Part shown: positions 29,295 to 39,382 of the stretch, piece after piece
Layout of the letters: every line of letters begins with the position of its first letter
Numbering within the stretch: position 1 is the first letter of the stretch
From: Opitutaceae bacterium
Lineage (GTDB): Bacteria > Verrucomicrobiota > Verrucomicrobiia > Opitutales > Opitutaceae
Direction of reading: 5' to 3'
Length of the DNA stretch: 64,000 nt
NCBI GenBank assembly: GCA_030693515.1
Contig: JAUYAK010000043.1
Span: 1-64,000, forward strand
Made by a program: the position numbers and the translations under genes
Notes under the pieces: generated by a model
What the model was told of the DNA's origin: nothing
Seen by the model: the letters and a program-made list of their open reading frames with translations, nothing else
Database searches by the model: none

Positions 29295-30209
29295 ATGCTT
29301 GCCGAGCGGCCTTACATGCGGGGCGAATACCGTGGAGAAAAGACCTCGGCTCTCACGTGGCTGCTCTCCGCTTTGGCGGCGGGCTTTTTCGTCCAGCTGA
29401 TGGTCGGCCTGGCTTGGTCCGGCACCGGGCGGCTGGAGAATTTGGCGGGTCTTAGCGTGGGCAGCTTCCGGGCGAGCTGGGGTCTCCCCTTGCTGACGCA
29501 TGGCATGCTGCACAGCACCGGGTTTATTTTTCACGCGCTCGGAAACGGCCTGCTGCTCTGGTATCTCGGCCGTGAATTGATGCCGATCCTTGGGCCCCGG
29601 CGGCTCACGGGGCTCCTTGTCGTCACCAATGTCCTCGGGGCCCTTATCTGGCTGGGTCTCCACTGGCAGCGGCCGGGCGATATGCACATCGGCATCACCG
29701 CCGCGATCAGCGGACTGTTCGTGGTCTTTGCGTGCTTCAATCCCGCGCACCGGATCGACTTCCTGCTGTTCTTCCTCTGGCCGGTTTCCTTCAAGCTGAA
29801 GCACGCGGCGTTCGCCTGGCTGGGCTTTACGATGCTAGGGTTCGTCCTGCATGAGCTGCCCGCCACCGAGCTGCCTTTTCAGCTCACGCTCGCCCACTCG
29901 GCCCACCTCGGCGGCATGCTCGCGGGCTACGCCTACTACCGATGGATCCACAACGCCCCGTGGTTTAACCCCCAGGATCGCCCCGCGGCCGCTTTGCCTA
30001 GCTGGCTGCCCTCCCGCCCCGCTGCGGCGCCGCCAGCCCAACCGGCCGCCCCCGGATTCGACCTGGCGCCTCCGGCTCTCAACGCCGCCGAACTCCGCGT
30101 CGAAGTCGATCGCATCCTCGACAAAATCAGCCTCCAGGGCATCGCCTCGCTCACACCGGCCGAGCGCCAATTGCTCGACGAAGCCCGCGCCAAGCTCCCG
30201 CGCCGCTGA
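29295..30209 (+). CDS. Rhomboid family intramembrane serine protease
   Basis: Six-TM protein with AISG catalytic Ser region (IGITAAISGLFVVFA) and His in LTLAHSAHLGGMLAGY. Confidence 0.88.
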   Translation: MLAERPYMRGEYRGEKTSALTWLLSALAAGFFVQLMVGLAWSGTGRLENLAGLSVGSFRASWGLPLLTHGMLHSTGFIFHALGNGLLLWYLGRELMPILGPRRLTGLLVVTNVLGALIWLGLHWQRPGDMHIGITAAISGLFVVFACFNPAHRIDFLLFFLWPVSFKLKHAAFAWLGFTMLGFVLHELPATELPFQLTLAHSAHLGGMLAGYAYYRWIHNAPWFNPQDRPAAALPSWLPSRPAAAPPAQPAAPGFDLAPPALNAAELRVEVDRILDKISLQGIASLTPAERQLLDEARAKLPRR

Positions 30210-30265
30210 TCTTTCCTCACCACTCTCAGAAACAATTTCCCGCTCCGCGCATCCCATCCTCCGCC

Positions 30266-32458
30266 ATGACTCGCATTCTCCGGTCACTCGCCGTCTTCGT
30301 CGCCTTTTCGCTCGCTCTCGGGGCCGCCGGTGCCGACCGCAAGCAGTTCTCCACTTCGACCACGCTCGGCAATGAGGCCACCGCCCTCACCAAGCTGCTC
30401 GACGAACTCCATTACAACCACGACGCCGTCAAGAGCGCCGACTACGCCAGCGTGGTGCCCGACTACATGAGCGACCTCGACGGCCAGCGGCTGTTCTTCC
30501 TCGCCTCCGATCGGACCAAGTTCTCAGCCGAACTGGGAAAAAACATCTACTACAACGTCGCCTTCCTCGGTAACATCAACGCCGCCTACGACATCTTCTA
30601 CGTCTACCAGTCGCGCGTCGAGGCGCGCATCGCTTGGATCTTTGAGCAACTGAAGCAGGATTTCGATTTCACCGCCGGCGACACCTACCGCCGCGATCGC
30701 AAGGACGCCGAATGGCCGGCCGACCCCGCCGCGGCGGACGACCTGTGGAAACGCCGCCTCAAGTTCGAACTCTTGGAGGAAATCCTCAACAAGAAGCCCG
30801 TGGACGAGGCCAAGACCGTCGTCCGCAAACGCTACGAGCGCATGCTGAAAAACCTCGGCGAGATCGACGGTCCGGAGCTGGCCGAACTCTTTCTCACCAC
30901 CATCGCCAAGCTCTACGACCCGCACTCGAGCTACTTCTCCGCCTCCACCTACGAGGACTTCGGCATTCAAATGAAACTGAAGCTCGTCGGCATCGGCGCG
31001 GTGCTCGGCCTCGACGAGGACACCTGCGTCGTGAAGGAGATCGTCCCCGGCGGCCCCGCCGACCTGGAGCGCCAGCTCAAACCCAATGACCGCATCCTCG
31101 CCGTCGCCGAGAAGGGCCAGGAACCCGTCGAGGTCGTCGGTATGAAGCTCCGCAAGATCGTCGAGAAAATCCGCGGCCGGAAAGGCAGCGAGATCCACCT
31201 CACCGTGCAGCCCGGCGATGCCGCCGACAGCTCCGTCCGCAGGCAGATCGTCATCGTGCGCGACACCGTGAAGCTCAATTCCGCCCGCGCCCGCGCCGCC
31301 GTCTTCGACCTGCCGGCGACCACGCCCGATGCGCCTGTTCAAAAGCTCGGCGTCATCACCCTGCCCACTTTCTACAACGAGTCCGAGGAGGGCGACACCG
31401 ACGCCGATCGCAGCTCCGCCTCCGGCGACGTCGCCAAGCTCATCGAGCAACTCAAGGCCCAGGGCGTGCAAGGCATCACCCTCGATCTGCGCCGCAACGG
31501 CGGCGGCTTCCTTAAGGAAGCCATCGACCTCGCCGGTCTCTTCATCGCCCAGGGCCCCGTCGTGCAGGTGAAGAACTTCTCCGGCGAAATCCACGTCGAC
31601 GGCGACAAGGACGGCAAGATCGCCTACTCCGGCCCCCTCGCCGTGCTCGTCGATCGCTTCAGCGCCTCAGCCTCCGAGATCGTCGCCGGCGCCCTGCAAA
31701 ACTACGGCCGCGCCATCGTCGTCGGCGACAGCTCCACCCACGGCAAAGGCACCGTGCAGCAGGTCGTCGAGATGCGGCAGATCAACCGCTCCTTCGCCTT
31801 CTCGCCGCAGAAAACCGGCGCCGTGAAATTCACCATCCAGAAATACTATCTCCCCAGCGGCGCCTCCACCCAGCTCAAGGGCGTCGTGCCCGACATCACC
31901 CTGCCCTCCATCGAGGATTACCTCCCCATCGGCGAAGGCGACCTGCCACGCGCGCTCGTCTGGGACAGCATCGCGACCAGCAAATTCGACGGCTCCCCGC
32001 TCGATCAAAAGATCATCGCCCCGCTAAAGGCCGCGAGCCTTGCCCGCCAGGAGAAGCTCCCTGAGTTCGCCTATCTCCGGAAAAACGTCGAATGGTTCAA
32101 GACCCGCCAGGAGCAAAAACTCGTCGCCCTCAACCTCGAGGAACGCCAGCGCCAGAAGGCAGCCGACGACATCTTCCGCAAGGAGATGAAAGCCGAGAAA
32201 GAACTCCTCGCCAAGAACGACTTTGCCTTCAAACCCTTCTACCTCGGCGGACCGCCGCCGAAGAAAATCAAGGCCCCGAAGAAGGCAGAGGACGACGAAG
32301 ACGACGACTTCGATGCCGACGAGAACGAGACCTACCTCAAGGCCGACGTTCACCTGCGCGAAGCGCTGCGCGTCCTGAGCGACGCCATCGAGCTCGGCGG
32401 CAACCGTGCCCTGTGGGTCAGCAACCACGCCCCGATCACAGCGCGGTCGGGGGGGTGA
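30266..32458 (+). CDS. Carboxy-terminal processing peptidase (S41, tail-specific protease)
   Basis: PDZ domain (VVKEIVPGGPADLERQLKPNDRILAVAE) and S41 active site region SASASEIVAGALQNYGRAIVVGDSSTHGKGTVQ. Confidence 0.94.
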   Translation: MTRILRSLAVFVAFSLALGAAGADRKQFSTSTTLGNEATALTKLLDELHYNHDAVKSADYASVVPDYMSDLDGQRLFFLASDRTKFSAELGKNIYYNVAFLGNINAAYDIFYVYQSRVEARIAWIFEQLKQDFDFTAGDTYRRDRKDAEWPADPAAADDLWKRRLKFELLEEILNKKPVDEAKTVVRKRYERMLKNLGEIDGPELAELFLTTIAKLYDPHSSYFSASTYEDFGIQMKLKLVGIGAVLGLDEDTCVVKEIVPGGPADLERQLKPNDRILAVAEKGQEPVEVVGMKLRKIVEKIRGRKGSEIHLTVQPGDAADSSVRRQIVIVRDTVKLNSARARAAVFDLPATTPDAPVQKLGVITLPTFYNESEEGDTDADRSSASGDVAKLIEQLKAQGVQGITLDLRRNGGGFLKEAIDLAGLFIAQGPVVQVKNFSGEIHVDGDKDGKIAYSGPLAVLVDRFSASASEIVAGALQNYGRAIVVGDSSTHGKGTVQQVVEMRQINRSFAFSPQKTGAVKFTIQKYYLPSGASTQLKGVVPDITLPSIEDYLPIGEGDLPRALVWDSIATSKFDGSPLDQKIIAPLKAASLARQEKLPEFAYLRKNVEWFKTRQEQKLVALNLEERQRQKAADDIFRKEMKAEKELLAKNDFAFKPFYLGGPPPKKIKAPKKAEDDEDDDFDADENETYLKADVHLREALRVLSDAIELGGNRALWVSNHAPITARSGG

Positions 32459-32490
32459 GCGACGCTTGGAGTGCGTCGAAAAGGTCTGCT

Positions 32491-32512
32491 GTAGGAGCGC
32501 GCTTGCGCGCGA
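32491..32512 (+). repeat. GTAG-headed hairpin repeat, REP-like (second type)
   Basis: (T)GTAG-GAGCGCGC-TT-GCGCGCGA in the Ctp/prmC intergenic region. Confidence 0.55.
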
Positions 32513-32585
32513 TGGGATGCGGCGTCACCGAGCGAACCCGCCGGCAAAATCCGCCCGGTGCCGTTTCAGCGAGCGGGGACTGGTC

Positions 32586-33431
32586 TCACCGCCAGGCAAA
32601 CATAAACCTATCCCGGCCGGTCAGGTCTTGGCGTGACTCGGGGCGGTTGAAACCAGCCGCCGCCAATTGCTCTCGCAACCGAGCGTGCTGGGCTATCCCC
32701 GTCTCGAGCGCGAGCAAACCACCGGGACAAAGGAAACGCGGCGCATCAGCGATGATGCGCGTAAGGTGATCGAGGCCATCGCCGGGTGCGGTGAGCGCCA
32801 CCGCTGGCTCGTGAGCGCGCACCTCGGGCGCGGTGTCTGCCGTCTCCATCGCCGAGAGATACGGCGGGTTGCCGACGATCACGTCGAAGGATGGCCCGGA
32901 CAGCGCGGCGAACCAATCCGACGCGAGAAATTCGATCCGCCCGGCCGCGCCGGCCGTCGCCGCGTTTTCCCGTGCGAGTGCAAGCGCCTCGGCGCTCACG
33001 TCCACCGCCGTCACCGCTGCGCCCGGCAGCATCGTCGCCAGCGCGATCGCGATCGCGCCGGAGCCGGTGCCGAGGTCGAGAATGCGCGCCGGCGGATTCG
33101 CCGCGCAGAGCGCGACCACGTGGGCCACGAGCAGCTCGGTCTCGGGCCGCGGGATGAGCGCCCGCTTGTCCACCTTCAGCTTCAAGCCGTGAAACTCCAC
33201 CTCGCCCACGATGTATTGCAGCGGCTCGCGCTGGCCGCGGCGTCGCACAAGGGGGCGAATTTTTTCCAACTCCGCCTCCGCCAGCGGCCGCTCGAATTCC
33301 ATGTAGAGCTGCATCCGCGTGCGCCCGAGCGCGTGGCCGATGAGCAGCTCGGCGTTGAGCCGCGCCGACTCGACGCCCTTGGCGGCGAAAAACTCCGTCG
33401 TCCGCTTGATGATTTCGAGGACGGTGAGCAT
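32586..33431 (-). CDS. prmC: Peptide chain release factor N(5)-glutamine methyltransferase
   Basis: ILDLGTGSGAIAIALA SAM motif, FDVIVGNPPYLS; adjacent to prfA. Confidence 0.95.
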   Translation of the reverse strand: MLTVLEIIKRTTEFFAAKGVESARLNAELLIGHALGRTRMQLYMEFERPLAEAELEKIRPLVRRRGQREPLQYIVGEVEFHGLKLKVDKRALIPRPETELLVAHVVALCAANPPARILDLGTGSGAIAIALATMLPGAAVTAVDVSAEALALARENAATAGAAGRIEFLASDWFAALSGPSFDVIVGNPPYLSAMETADTAPEVRAHEPAVALTAPGDGLDHLTRIIADAPRFLCPGGLLALETGIAQHARLREQLAAAGFNRPESRQDLTGRDRFMFAWR

Positions 33432-33432
33432 C

Positions 33433-34551
33433 TCAGTCTTCGTCGTGGGCCGCGGCGCGCGGCGTGAAGACGTGACCCGTAAGCGCGGCGAGTTTTTCCT
33501 CGTAGTCCGCCTTCTGAAGCGCCGCGATCACGGGCTCGATCGCGCCCTCCATCACCTGCGGCAGGGAGTAGAGCGTGAGGCCGATGCGGTGATCGGTGAG
33601 ACGGTTCTGCGGGAAATTATAGGTGCGGATGCGCTCGCTGCGGTCGCCGGAGCCGATCTGGCTTTTGCGCGCGGCGGCGTATTTCGCCCGCTCCTCCTCC
33701 TCCTTGAGCTTGAGCAGGCGCGAGCGGAGCACGGCCATGGCGCTCGCCTTGTTCTTCTGCTGCGAGCGCCCGTCGGCGCAGAAGACGATCATTCCGGTGG
33801 GCTTGTGGATGATGCGCACGGCGGAATCCGTGGTATTGACGCCCTGCCCGCCCGGCCCGCTCGCGCGCTGCACGGTGATCTCGAGGTCCTGCGGGTTCAC
33901 GTCGATGTCCACTTCCTCGGCCTCGGGCAGCACGGCGACGGTGACGGTCGAGGTGTGGATGCGGCCGTTGGCCTCCGTGACCGGCACGCGTTGCACGCGA
34001 TGCACGCCGCTCTCGAACTTGAGCTGCTTGTAAACATCACTGCCCGTGATGAGGAAAATCACCTCCTTGAATCCGCCGCGTTCGGAGCCGCTGCTACTCA
34101 TCGGCTGGATTTTCCAGCCCCGGCCGTCGGCGTATTTCGAGTAGAGCCGGAACAGCTCCGCGGCGAAAAGGCTCGCCTCATCCCCGCCCGTGCCGGCGCG
34201 GATTTCCATGACCGTGTTGCGCGAATCCGTCGGCTCCGGCGGGATCATCGCGAGCAACACGCGCTCGCGCAGATTCGCGCGCTGTTTCTCAAGATCGGGC
34301 AGCTCCGCCGCCGCCAGTTCGCGCAGGTCCGCATCGGCTCCCGCGCCCTTCGCCAGCGCCTGCGCCTCCGCGATCTCGCGTTCGGTGCGGGAGTGCGCCT
34401 CGTGATCGGCGACCAGCTGGGTGATTTTTTGGTGCTCGCGCGTCACCTCGGCGGCGCGGCGGGCGTTGGCGTAGAACGAAGGCTCCGCCATCTGCGCCGC
34501 GAGTTCGTCGAGGCGGCGTTGAAACGGTGCGAGGTCGGGAAGTTCGTCCAT
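33433..34551 (-). CDS. prfA: Peptide chain release factor 1
   Basis: [37 protein letters not shown] (GGQ motif), [20 protein letters not shown]. Confidence 0.97.
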   Translation of the reverse strand: MDELPDLAPFQRRLDELAAQMAEPSFYANARRAAEVTREHQKITQLVADHEAHSRTEREIAEAQALAKGAGADADLRELAAAELPDLEKQRANLRERVLLAMIPPEPTDSRNTVMEIRAGTGGDEASLFAAELFRLYSKYADGRGWKIQPMSSSGSERGGFKEVIFLITGSDVYKQLKFESGVHRVQRVPVTEANGRIHTSTVTVAVLPEAEEVDIDVNPQDLEITVQRASGPGGQGVNTTDSAVRIIHKPTGMIVFCADGRSQQKNKASAMAVLRSRLLKLKEEEERAKYAAARKSQIGSGDRSERIRTYNFPQNRLTDHRIGLTLYSLPQVMEGAIEPVIAALQKADYEEKLAALTGHVFTPRAAAHDED

Positions 34552-34661
34552 GAAATGCGAAGACGGCGGCGGGCGATTTGCGAATTGCTCGGGCCGCCCG
34601 TTGCGCTACGGATGGCGGCCAGCATCACGCGAGGCAATTTGCCTAGCGGTGCTGATCTGCA

Positions 34662-35687
34662 ATGGCCACGACACTGTTCACTCAAAACACCATCGCCTGC
34701 ATCTGGGATTTCGACAAGACGTTAATCCCGGACTACATGCAGTCGCCGCTTTTCCGGCGCTACGGCCTCGACGAGGCCACGTTTTGGGAGGAGACGAACA
34801 AGCTGGCCGGGCACTACCGCAAGCGCGGCTACCATCTCTCGCCCGAGATCGCCTACCTCAACCACCTGCTCACCTACGTGCTCGCGGGGCCGCTCGCCGG
34901 GCTGAACAACAAAATCCTCACCGAGTGCGGCGCGGAGATTAAGTTCTATCCAGGCCTGCCTGAGTTCTTTGACCTCGCGAAAAGCTACGCCCGCGAGAAG
35001 CCCGAGTATGAGAAGCACGACATCACCGTGGAGCACTACATCGTGAGCACCGGCATCGCGCCCATGGTGCGCGGCAGCGCGATTGCGCCGCACGTGGAGG
35101 GCATCTGGGCCTGCGAGTTTGTCGAAAACCCGCTCCAGCCCGGCTTTCTCAAGCAGAAGGAACTCGGCCTCGAGGCCAGCGCCGAGATCGCCCAGATCGG
35201 CATGGTCATCGACAACACCACCAAGACCCGCGCCATCTTCGAAATCAACAAGGGCACGAACAAGAATCCCGCCATCGACGTAAACTCCAAGATGGCCGCC
35301 GAGGATCGCCGCATCCCGGTCCAGAACATGATCTACATCGCCGACGGCCCCAGCGACGTGCCGAGTTTCTCGGTGGTGAAGGGCGGCGGCGGCCGCGCCT
35401 ACGCCGTTTACAACCCGGACAAGCCCGAGGAGTTCGCCCAAAACGACCGCCTGCTCCAGTCGGGCCGCATCCATGGCTACGGCCCCGCCGACTATCGCGC
35501 CGGCTCCAGCACCGCGCAGTGGCTGCGCCTGCATCTCCATCAGATCTGCGATCGCATCGTGACCGATCGCGAGGCGGCGGTAGCAGCCAAGGCCTCCAAG
35601 CCACCGCGCCACCTCAACGCCACGCCGGAGGAAGAGGCCGCCAAGCGCGCCGCCAAGGCGCCAAAACAGGCGAACTTCCTCGAGTAG
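34662..35687 (+). CDS. HAD family hydrolase
   Basis: CIWDFDKTLIPDYMQSPLFRRYG (DxDKT motif I), later MIYIADGPSDVPSFSVVK (motif IV). Confidence 0.85.
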   Translation: MATTLFTQNTIACIWDFDKTLIPDYMQSPLFRRYGLDEATFWEETNKLAGHYRKRGYHLSPEIAYLNHLLTYVLAGPLAGLNNKILTECGAEIKFYPGLPEFFDLAKSYAREKPEYEKHDITVEHYIVSTGIAPMVRGSAIAPHVEGIWACEFVENPLQPGFLKQKELGLEASAEIAQIGMVIDNTTKTRAIFEINKGTNKNPAIDVNSKMAAEDRRIPVQNMIYIADGPSDVPSFSVVKGGGGRAYAVYNPDKPEEFAQNDRLLQSGRIHGYGPADYRAGSSTAQWLRLHLHQICDRIVTDREAAVAAKASKPPRHLNATPEEEAAKRAAKAPKQANFLE

Positions 35688-35723
35688 GCGGGACCCGGCC
35701 GGGGACCAAGGCGGCCTTAAAGC

Positions 35724-35749
35724 AAAAAGGGCGCGCTCTACGCGCGCCC
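35724..35749 (-). terminator. Rho-independent terminator of the FecR-domain gene
   Basis: Minus strand GGGCGCGCG-TAGAG-CGCGCCC followed by TTTTT. Confidence 0.7.
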
Positions 35750-35772
35750 CGCAAAACCTGTTCTCCCGGAAC

Positions 35773-37206
35773 TCAGAGCCCTGACGGGCTCACGTTGGCC
35801 GAAGGGTCGATCGGCGCGAACGGCGTGATCGTGGTCTGCGCCGGCGGGGAAACGTTATTTTGACCCGGCCGAGGCGGCGTGCCCGCAGGCGGCGTGGAGG
35901 TAAGCGTGGAGGAACCGCCCGGTGTGTTGATCTGGGTCGTGACCGCGCCGAGCCCCGCATTCGAGATCGTCGTAGTGGAGCTGGCGTTGTTACCCGTCCC
36001 GGCGTCGCCCACCGTCACGGTGGTGGTGACGACAATCGTGCCCGTGCCGGGATTGGGCGTGGCCACAATGCTGACGACCGGCGGCGTGCCGCTGCCGGTG
36101 GCCGCACCCGCGGTCACGGCATTGGCCACGGTGCTGGTGATGAGCCCGGCGTTATTGCCGCCGGCACCTTGAATCGCCGCCGCCGCCACCACGTCGCCGA
36201 TGGCGCTGAGCAGACCAACCACGGTGCCACTGCCCGCACCGCCTGGCGCAATTTGCGCGACCGCCTGGGCCGCACCCTGCGCCGCGCCAGCCGATTGGGT
36301 GAGCGTGCCGCCGGCGGCGGCCACGGCCTGCGCCGCAGCACTGGTCACGGCGGTGATGGCGTTCAACATCGTCTGCTGGCTGCCACTCGTGGCGGAACCG
36401 GGAGTCACAATCGCTGAAACGAGCGTCTGCACCACGGCGCCCGCCTGGCCAGGGAGCGCCGTGACGACCGCGGTGGTCACGGCTTGGAGCATGGCCGTCG
36501 CAACATCCGGTCCGCCGACCGCCGAGGTATTGGCGGCGACATTGGCCGCAAGGATCTGGACGGCCGCGAGGAGATCGGCGGCGAGTTCGGGCGAGCCCTG
36601 CACCAGCGCCGCGAGGGCCGTGGCCGAGCCGGCGTTGTCGAGCGCGGCTTGGCCGTAGGGAATCGAGAGGGGCGGCTGGCCCGGCCCGAGATCGATCACG
36701 ATGTTGCCGTCGACGACGAACGCCGAGGTCCCGGATGCCACCGCGGAGACGCCATACACCGTGCCGCGCGCGGCGGCCACGCCCCGCGGGGTCTTGATGC
36801 CGTATTTCGTGATCGCCTGCTTGGTGGGATCGAGGGTCGAGATGATCTTGCCGCGCTCCAGCTCGAGTTCCGCCTGGCGCTTGCCGGCATCGGCGCCGGT
36901 GCTGAGGAGCCGGAGACCCGAGAGCTTTACCAGCGAGTTCTGCCGGATGGTCGCAACGGCGCCGGGGAAGGTCTCGACATAGAGGTCCACGCCGGCGCGC
37001 GTCTCGATGATCGAGCCTTCGACGACGGGCAGATTAACGGCCGGTGCGCTGCGCGCACCCGTGGGATTCGTGATGGTCGCCTGCTGCGGATTGCCGGTGA
37101 TGCGAACAATTTTCGCGGTCATCTGGGCCAGCGCGGTGGCCGGCAGCAGGGCTACAGCCAAGGCACTGACAATGAGGAGGGCGAAGGTCTTGCGGGAGGT
37201 TCTCAT
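35773..37206 (-). CDS. Secreted FecR-domain protein with Ala/Gly/Thr-rich C-terminal region
   Basis: Signal peptide; VVEGSIIETRAGVDLYVETFPGAVATIRQNSLVKLSGLRL...GKIISTLDPT (FecR-like), RGTVYGVSA; long low-complexity tail. Confidence 0.82.
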   Translation of the reverse strand: MRTSRKTFALLIVSALAVALLPATALAQMTAKIVRITGNPQQATITNPTGARSAPAVNLPVVEGSIIETRAGVDLYVETFPGAVATIRQNSLVKLSGLRLLSTGADAGKRQAELELERGKIISTLDPTKQAITKYGIKTPRGVAAARGTVYGVSAVASGTSAFVVDGNIVIDLGPGQPPLSIPYGQAALDNAGSATALAALVQGSPELAADLLAAVQILAANVAANTSAVGGPDVATAMLQAVTTAVVTALPGQAGAVVQTLVSAIVTPGSATSGSQQTMLNAITAVTSAAAQAVAAAGGTLTQSAGAAQGAAQAVAQIAPGGAGSGTVVGLLSAIGDVVAAAAIQGAGGNNAGLITSTVANAVTAGAATGSGTPPVVSIVATPNPGTGTIVVTTTVTVGDAGTGNNASSTTTISNAGLGAVTTQINTPGGSSTLTSTPPAGTPPRPGQNNVSPPAQTTITPFAPIDPSANVSPSGL

Positions 37207-37377
37207 TGAGGCGAAATACGCGGGATGGCGCGGGATGACGGGTGACGCGCAATCAATTAGCAGCAGCGCAGCTTGGTATCAACAGGCAAAAAGCCCTGCA
37301 ATCCGTCCGGCCGTGCGGCACATTTCCACTGAGATTGTCGCCAATTTGTCAGCACCCGCCGAGCAGACGACTCGCAT

Positions 37378-37827
37378 TCAGGGGAGCTTGGCCTGCACGA
37401 GTTTGCTCACGGCACCAAAGTCGATGAGCGCCGCATCCGGATGCTGTTTCAGGGCGCCGATGACCTTGCCCATCTCCTTTTTGGAGGCGGCGCCGGTTTG
37501 CGCGATGGCCGCGGCGATGAGTTCATCGACCTTCGCCGGATCGAGGGCCTTGGGGAGATATTTTTCCAGGATGGCGATCTCGGCGTTGTTCGCTGCCACG
37601 AGATCGGCACGGCCGCCTTTCTCAAACTCGGCCTTGGCATCGACCAGGTTTTTCACGCCCTTGCGCATCGTCGCGATCACGAGCGCTTCGTCGATGTCCT
37701 TGTTGGCGTCCATTGCCGCGCGCTTGATCGCGGCGTCGGCGGTGCGGAGGGCGGTGGTGGTCGCGCTGTCGCGGGCTTTCATTGCGGTGATGATGTCGGC
37801 GCGGAGAGTTTCGTAGGTCGTGGCCAT
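37378..37827 (-). CDS. GatB/YqeY domain-containing protein
   Basis: YETLRADIITAMKARDSATTTALRTADAAIKRAAM...EKYLPKALDPAKVDELIAAAIAQTGAASKKEMGKVIGALK. Confidence 0.93.
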   Translation of the reverse strand: MATTYETLRADIITAMKARDSATTTALRTADAAIKRAAMDANKDIDEALVIATMRKGVKNLVDAKAEFEKGGRADLVAANNAEIAILEKYLPKALDPAKVDELIAAAIAQTGAASKKEMGKVIGALKQHPDAALIDFGAVSKLVQAKLP

Positions 37828-37891
37828 GCGCGAAAATCAGATCGTGCATCGCGGGGGGCAACCGTGATTTCATGCCATCGCCCCCTTCCCC

Positions 37892-39142
37892 ATGAAACTC
37901 CGCGTCCTCGCCTGCCTCTGCGTTCTGTCGTTTGCGATATCGGCCCAGGCCGACGTGCCTTGGCTTCCGCCGGGGCTTCCGCCGAAGCCCGCCAGCGGAC
38001 CTGCCCTCACCCAAGGCAACTTCCTGAAACCGGAACAAGGCCGGGCCGTGCTTGAAGCCGCACTAAAACAATTTCCCGACCGCGCCTCTTGGGAAGCCTA
38101 CGCCGCACACCTCCGCACGCGCATCCAGCAAGGCGCCGGCCTCGCCCCGTGGCCCAAGCGCACCCCGCTCAACGCCGTCATCCGCCAGCGCCGCACCCAC
38201 GACGGCTACTCGGTCGAGAACGTCGCCTTCGAGTCGATCCCGGGCTACTTCGTGACGGGAAATCTTTACCGGCCGCTCACCGCCCGCGGCCCCCTCCCCG
38301 TCGTCCTCTCCACGCACGGCCACTACCGCGCGATTGCACAACCCGAGGACTACGACCAGCACGCGCGGTTCTCGCCCACGATGCAGAGCCGCTGCGCCAG
38401 CCTCGCGCGCATGGGCGCGGTGGTCTTCTCGATCGACATGTTCGCCGCGGGCGAGTCGATGGCGATCTTCGGGGCGGACGCCCACAAGCAGCCGATCGCG
38501 ATCACCATCCAAACGTGGAACGCGATGCGCGCGCTCGATTTTCTGCTCTCGCTCGAGGGCACGGATGCGACCCGCGTGGCCGTGAGTGGCGAGTCCGGCG
38601 GCGGCACGCAGACTTTCCTGCTCACAGCGCTCGACCCGCGCGTCACCGTGAGCGCGCCGGTCGTGATGGTGTCGTCGTATTTCTTCGGCGGTTGCGCCTG
38701 CGAGAGCGGACTGCCCCTCCACCGCAGCGCCGATCATTTTGCCAACAACGCCATGATTGCCGCGCTGGCCGCGCCGCGGCCGCTCCTGCTCGTCTCGGAT
38801 GGCAAGGACTGGACGCAGCACAACCCGACGATCGAGTTTCCGTTTCTCCAAAAAATCTACAACTACCACGGCGCGCGCTCGCAGGTCGCCAACGTCCATC
38901 TGCCTGACGAAGGCCACGACTACGGCCCTTCCAAGCGCGCGGCCGTCTATCGCTTCTTTGCCGACAAGCTTCGGCTCAACCTCGCCGCCGTGCAGGGCAC
39001 CGACGGCAAGATCGACGAGTCACGAGCCACGATTGAGAAAGCTGCGCAACTCCGCGTCTTCACCGCCGACTATCCGATCCCGCACAATGCCCTGCACGAC
39101 GCCGCCTCGGTCCGGGAAAGATTAATCAGCCTGCAACGTTAA
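37892..39142 (+). CDS. Alpha/beta hydrolase (acetylxylan esterase/dienelactone hydrolase-like)
   Basis: Signal peptide; GxSxG-type VAVSGESGGGTQTF; LPVVLSTHGHYR; DEGHDYGPSKRAAVYRFF. Confidence 0.85.
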   Translation: MKLRVLACLCVLSFAISAQADVPWLPPGLPPKPASGPALTQGNFLKPEQGRAVLEAALKQFPDRASWEAYAAHLRTRIQQGAGLAPWPKRTPLNAVIRQRRTHDGYSVENVAFESIPGYFVTGNLYRPLTARGPLPVVLSTHGHYRAIAQPEDYDQHARFSPTMQSRCASLARMGAVVFSIDMFAAGESMAIFGADAHKQPIAITIQTWNAMRALDFLLSLEGTDATRVAVSGESGGGTQTFLLTALDPRVTVSAPVVMVSSYFFGGCACESGLPLHRSADHFANNAMIAALAAPRPLLLVSDGKDWTQHNPTIEFPFLQKIYNYHGARSQVANVHLPDEGHDYGPSKRAAVYRFFADKLRLNLAAVQGTDGKIDESRATIEKAAQLRVFTADYPIPHNALHDAASVRERLISLQR

Positions 39143-39382
39143 GACCGCGCAGCGCCCAAGAGGCCACGCGATTGAGCGGGCGAGTAGCGGGCGCAAAGCC
39201 GTCGACGCGGGCCGCCCACCATTCAATCCACCCATATTGGTCTGTCACGGGCACTTCCACGTTGCTGAGCGGTCAAGCACACCTATGCATCGAACAAAGG
39301 AGACCATTTGACGATCAGCCGATGATCGCAGCTGCGTTTTTCCTCCGCGATTCCAGCACCCTTGCAAACCAGCACCACCACC

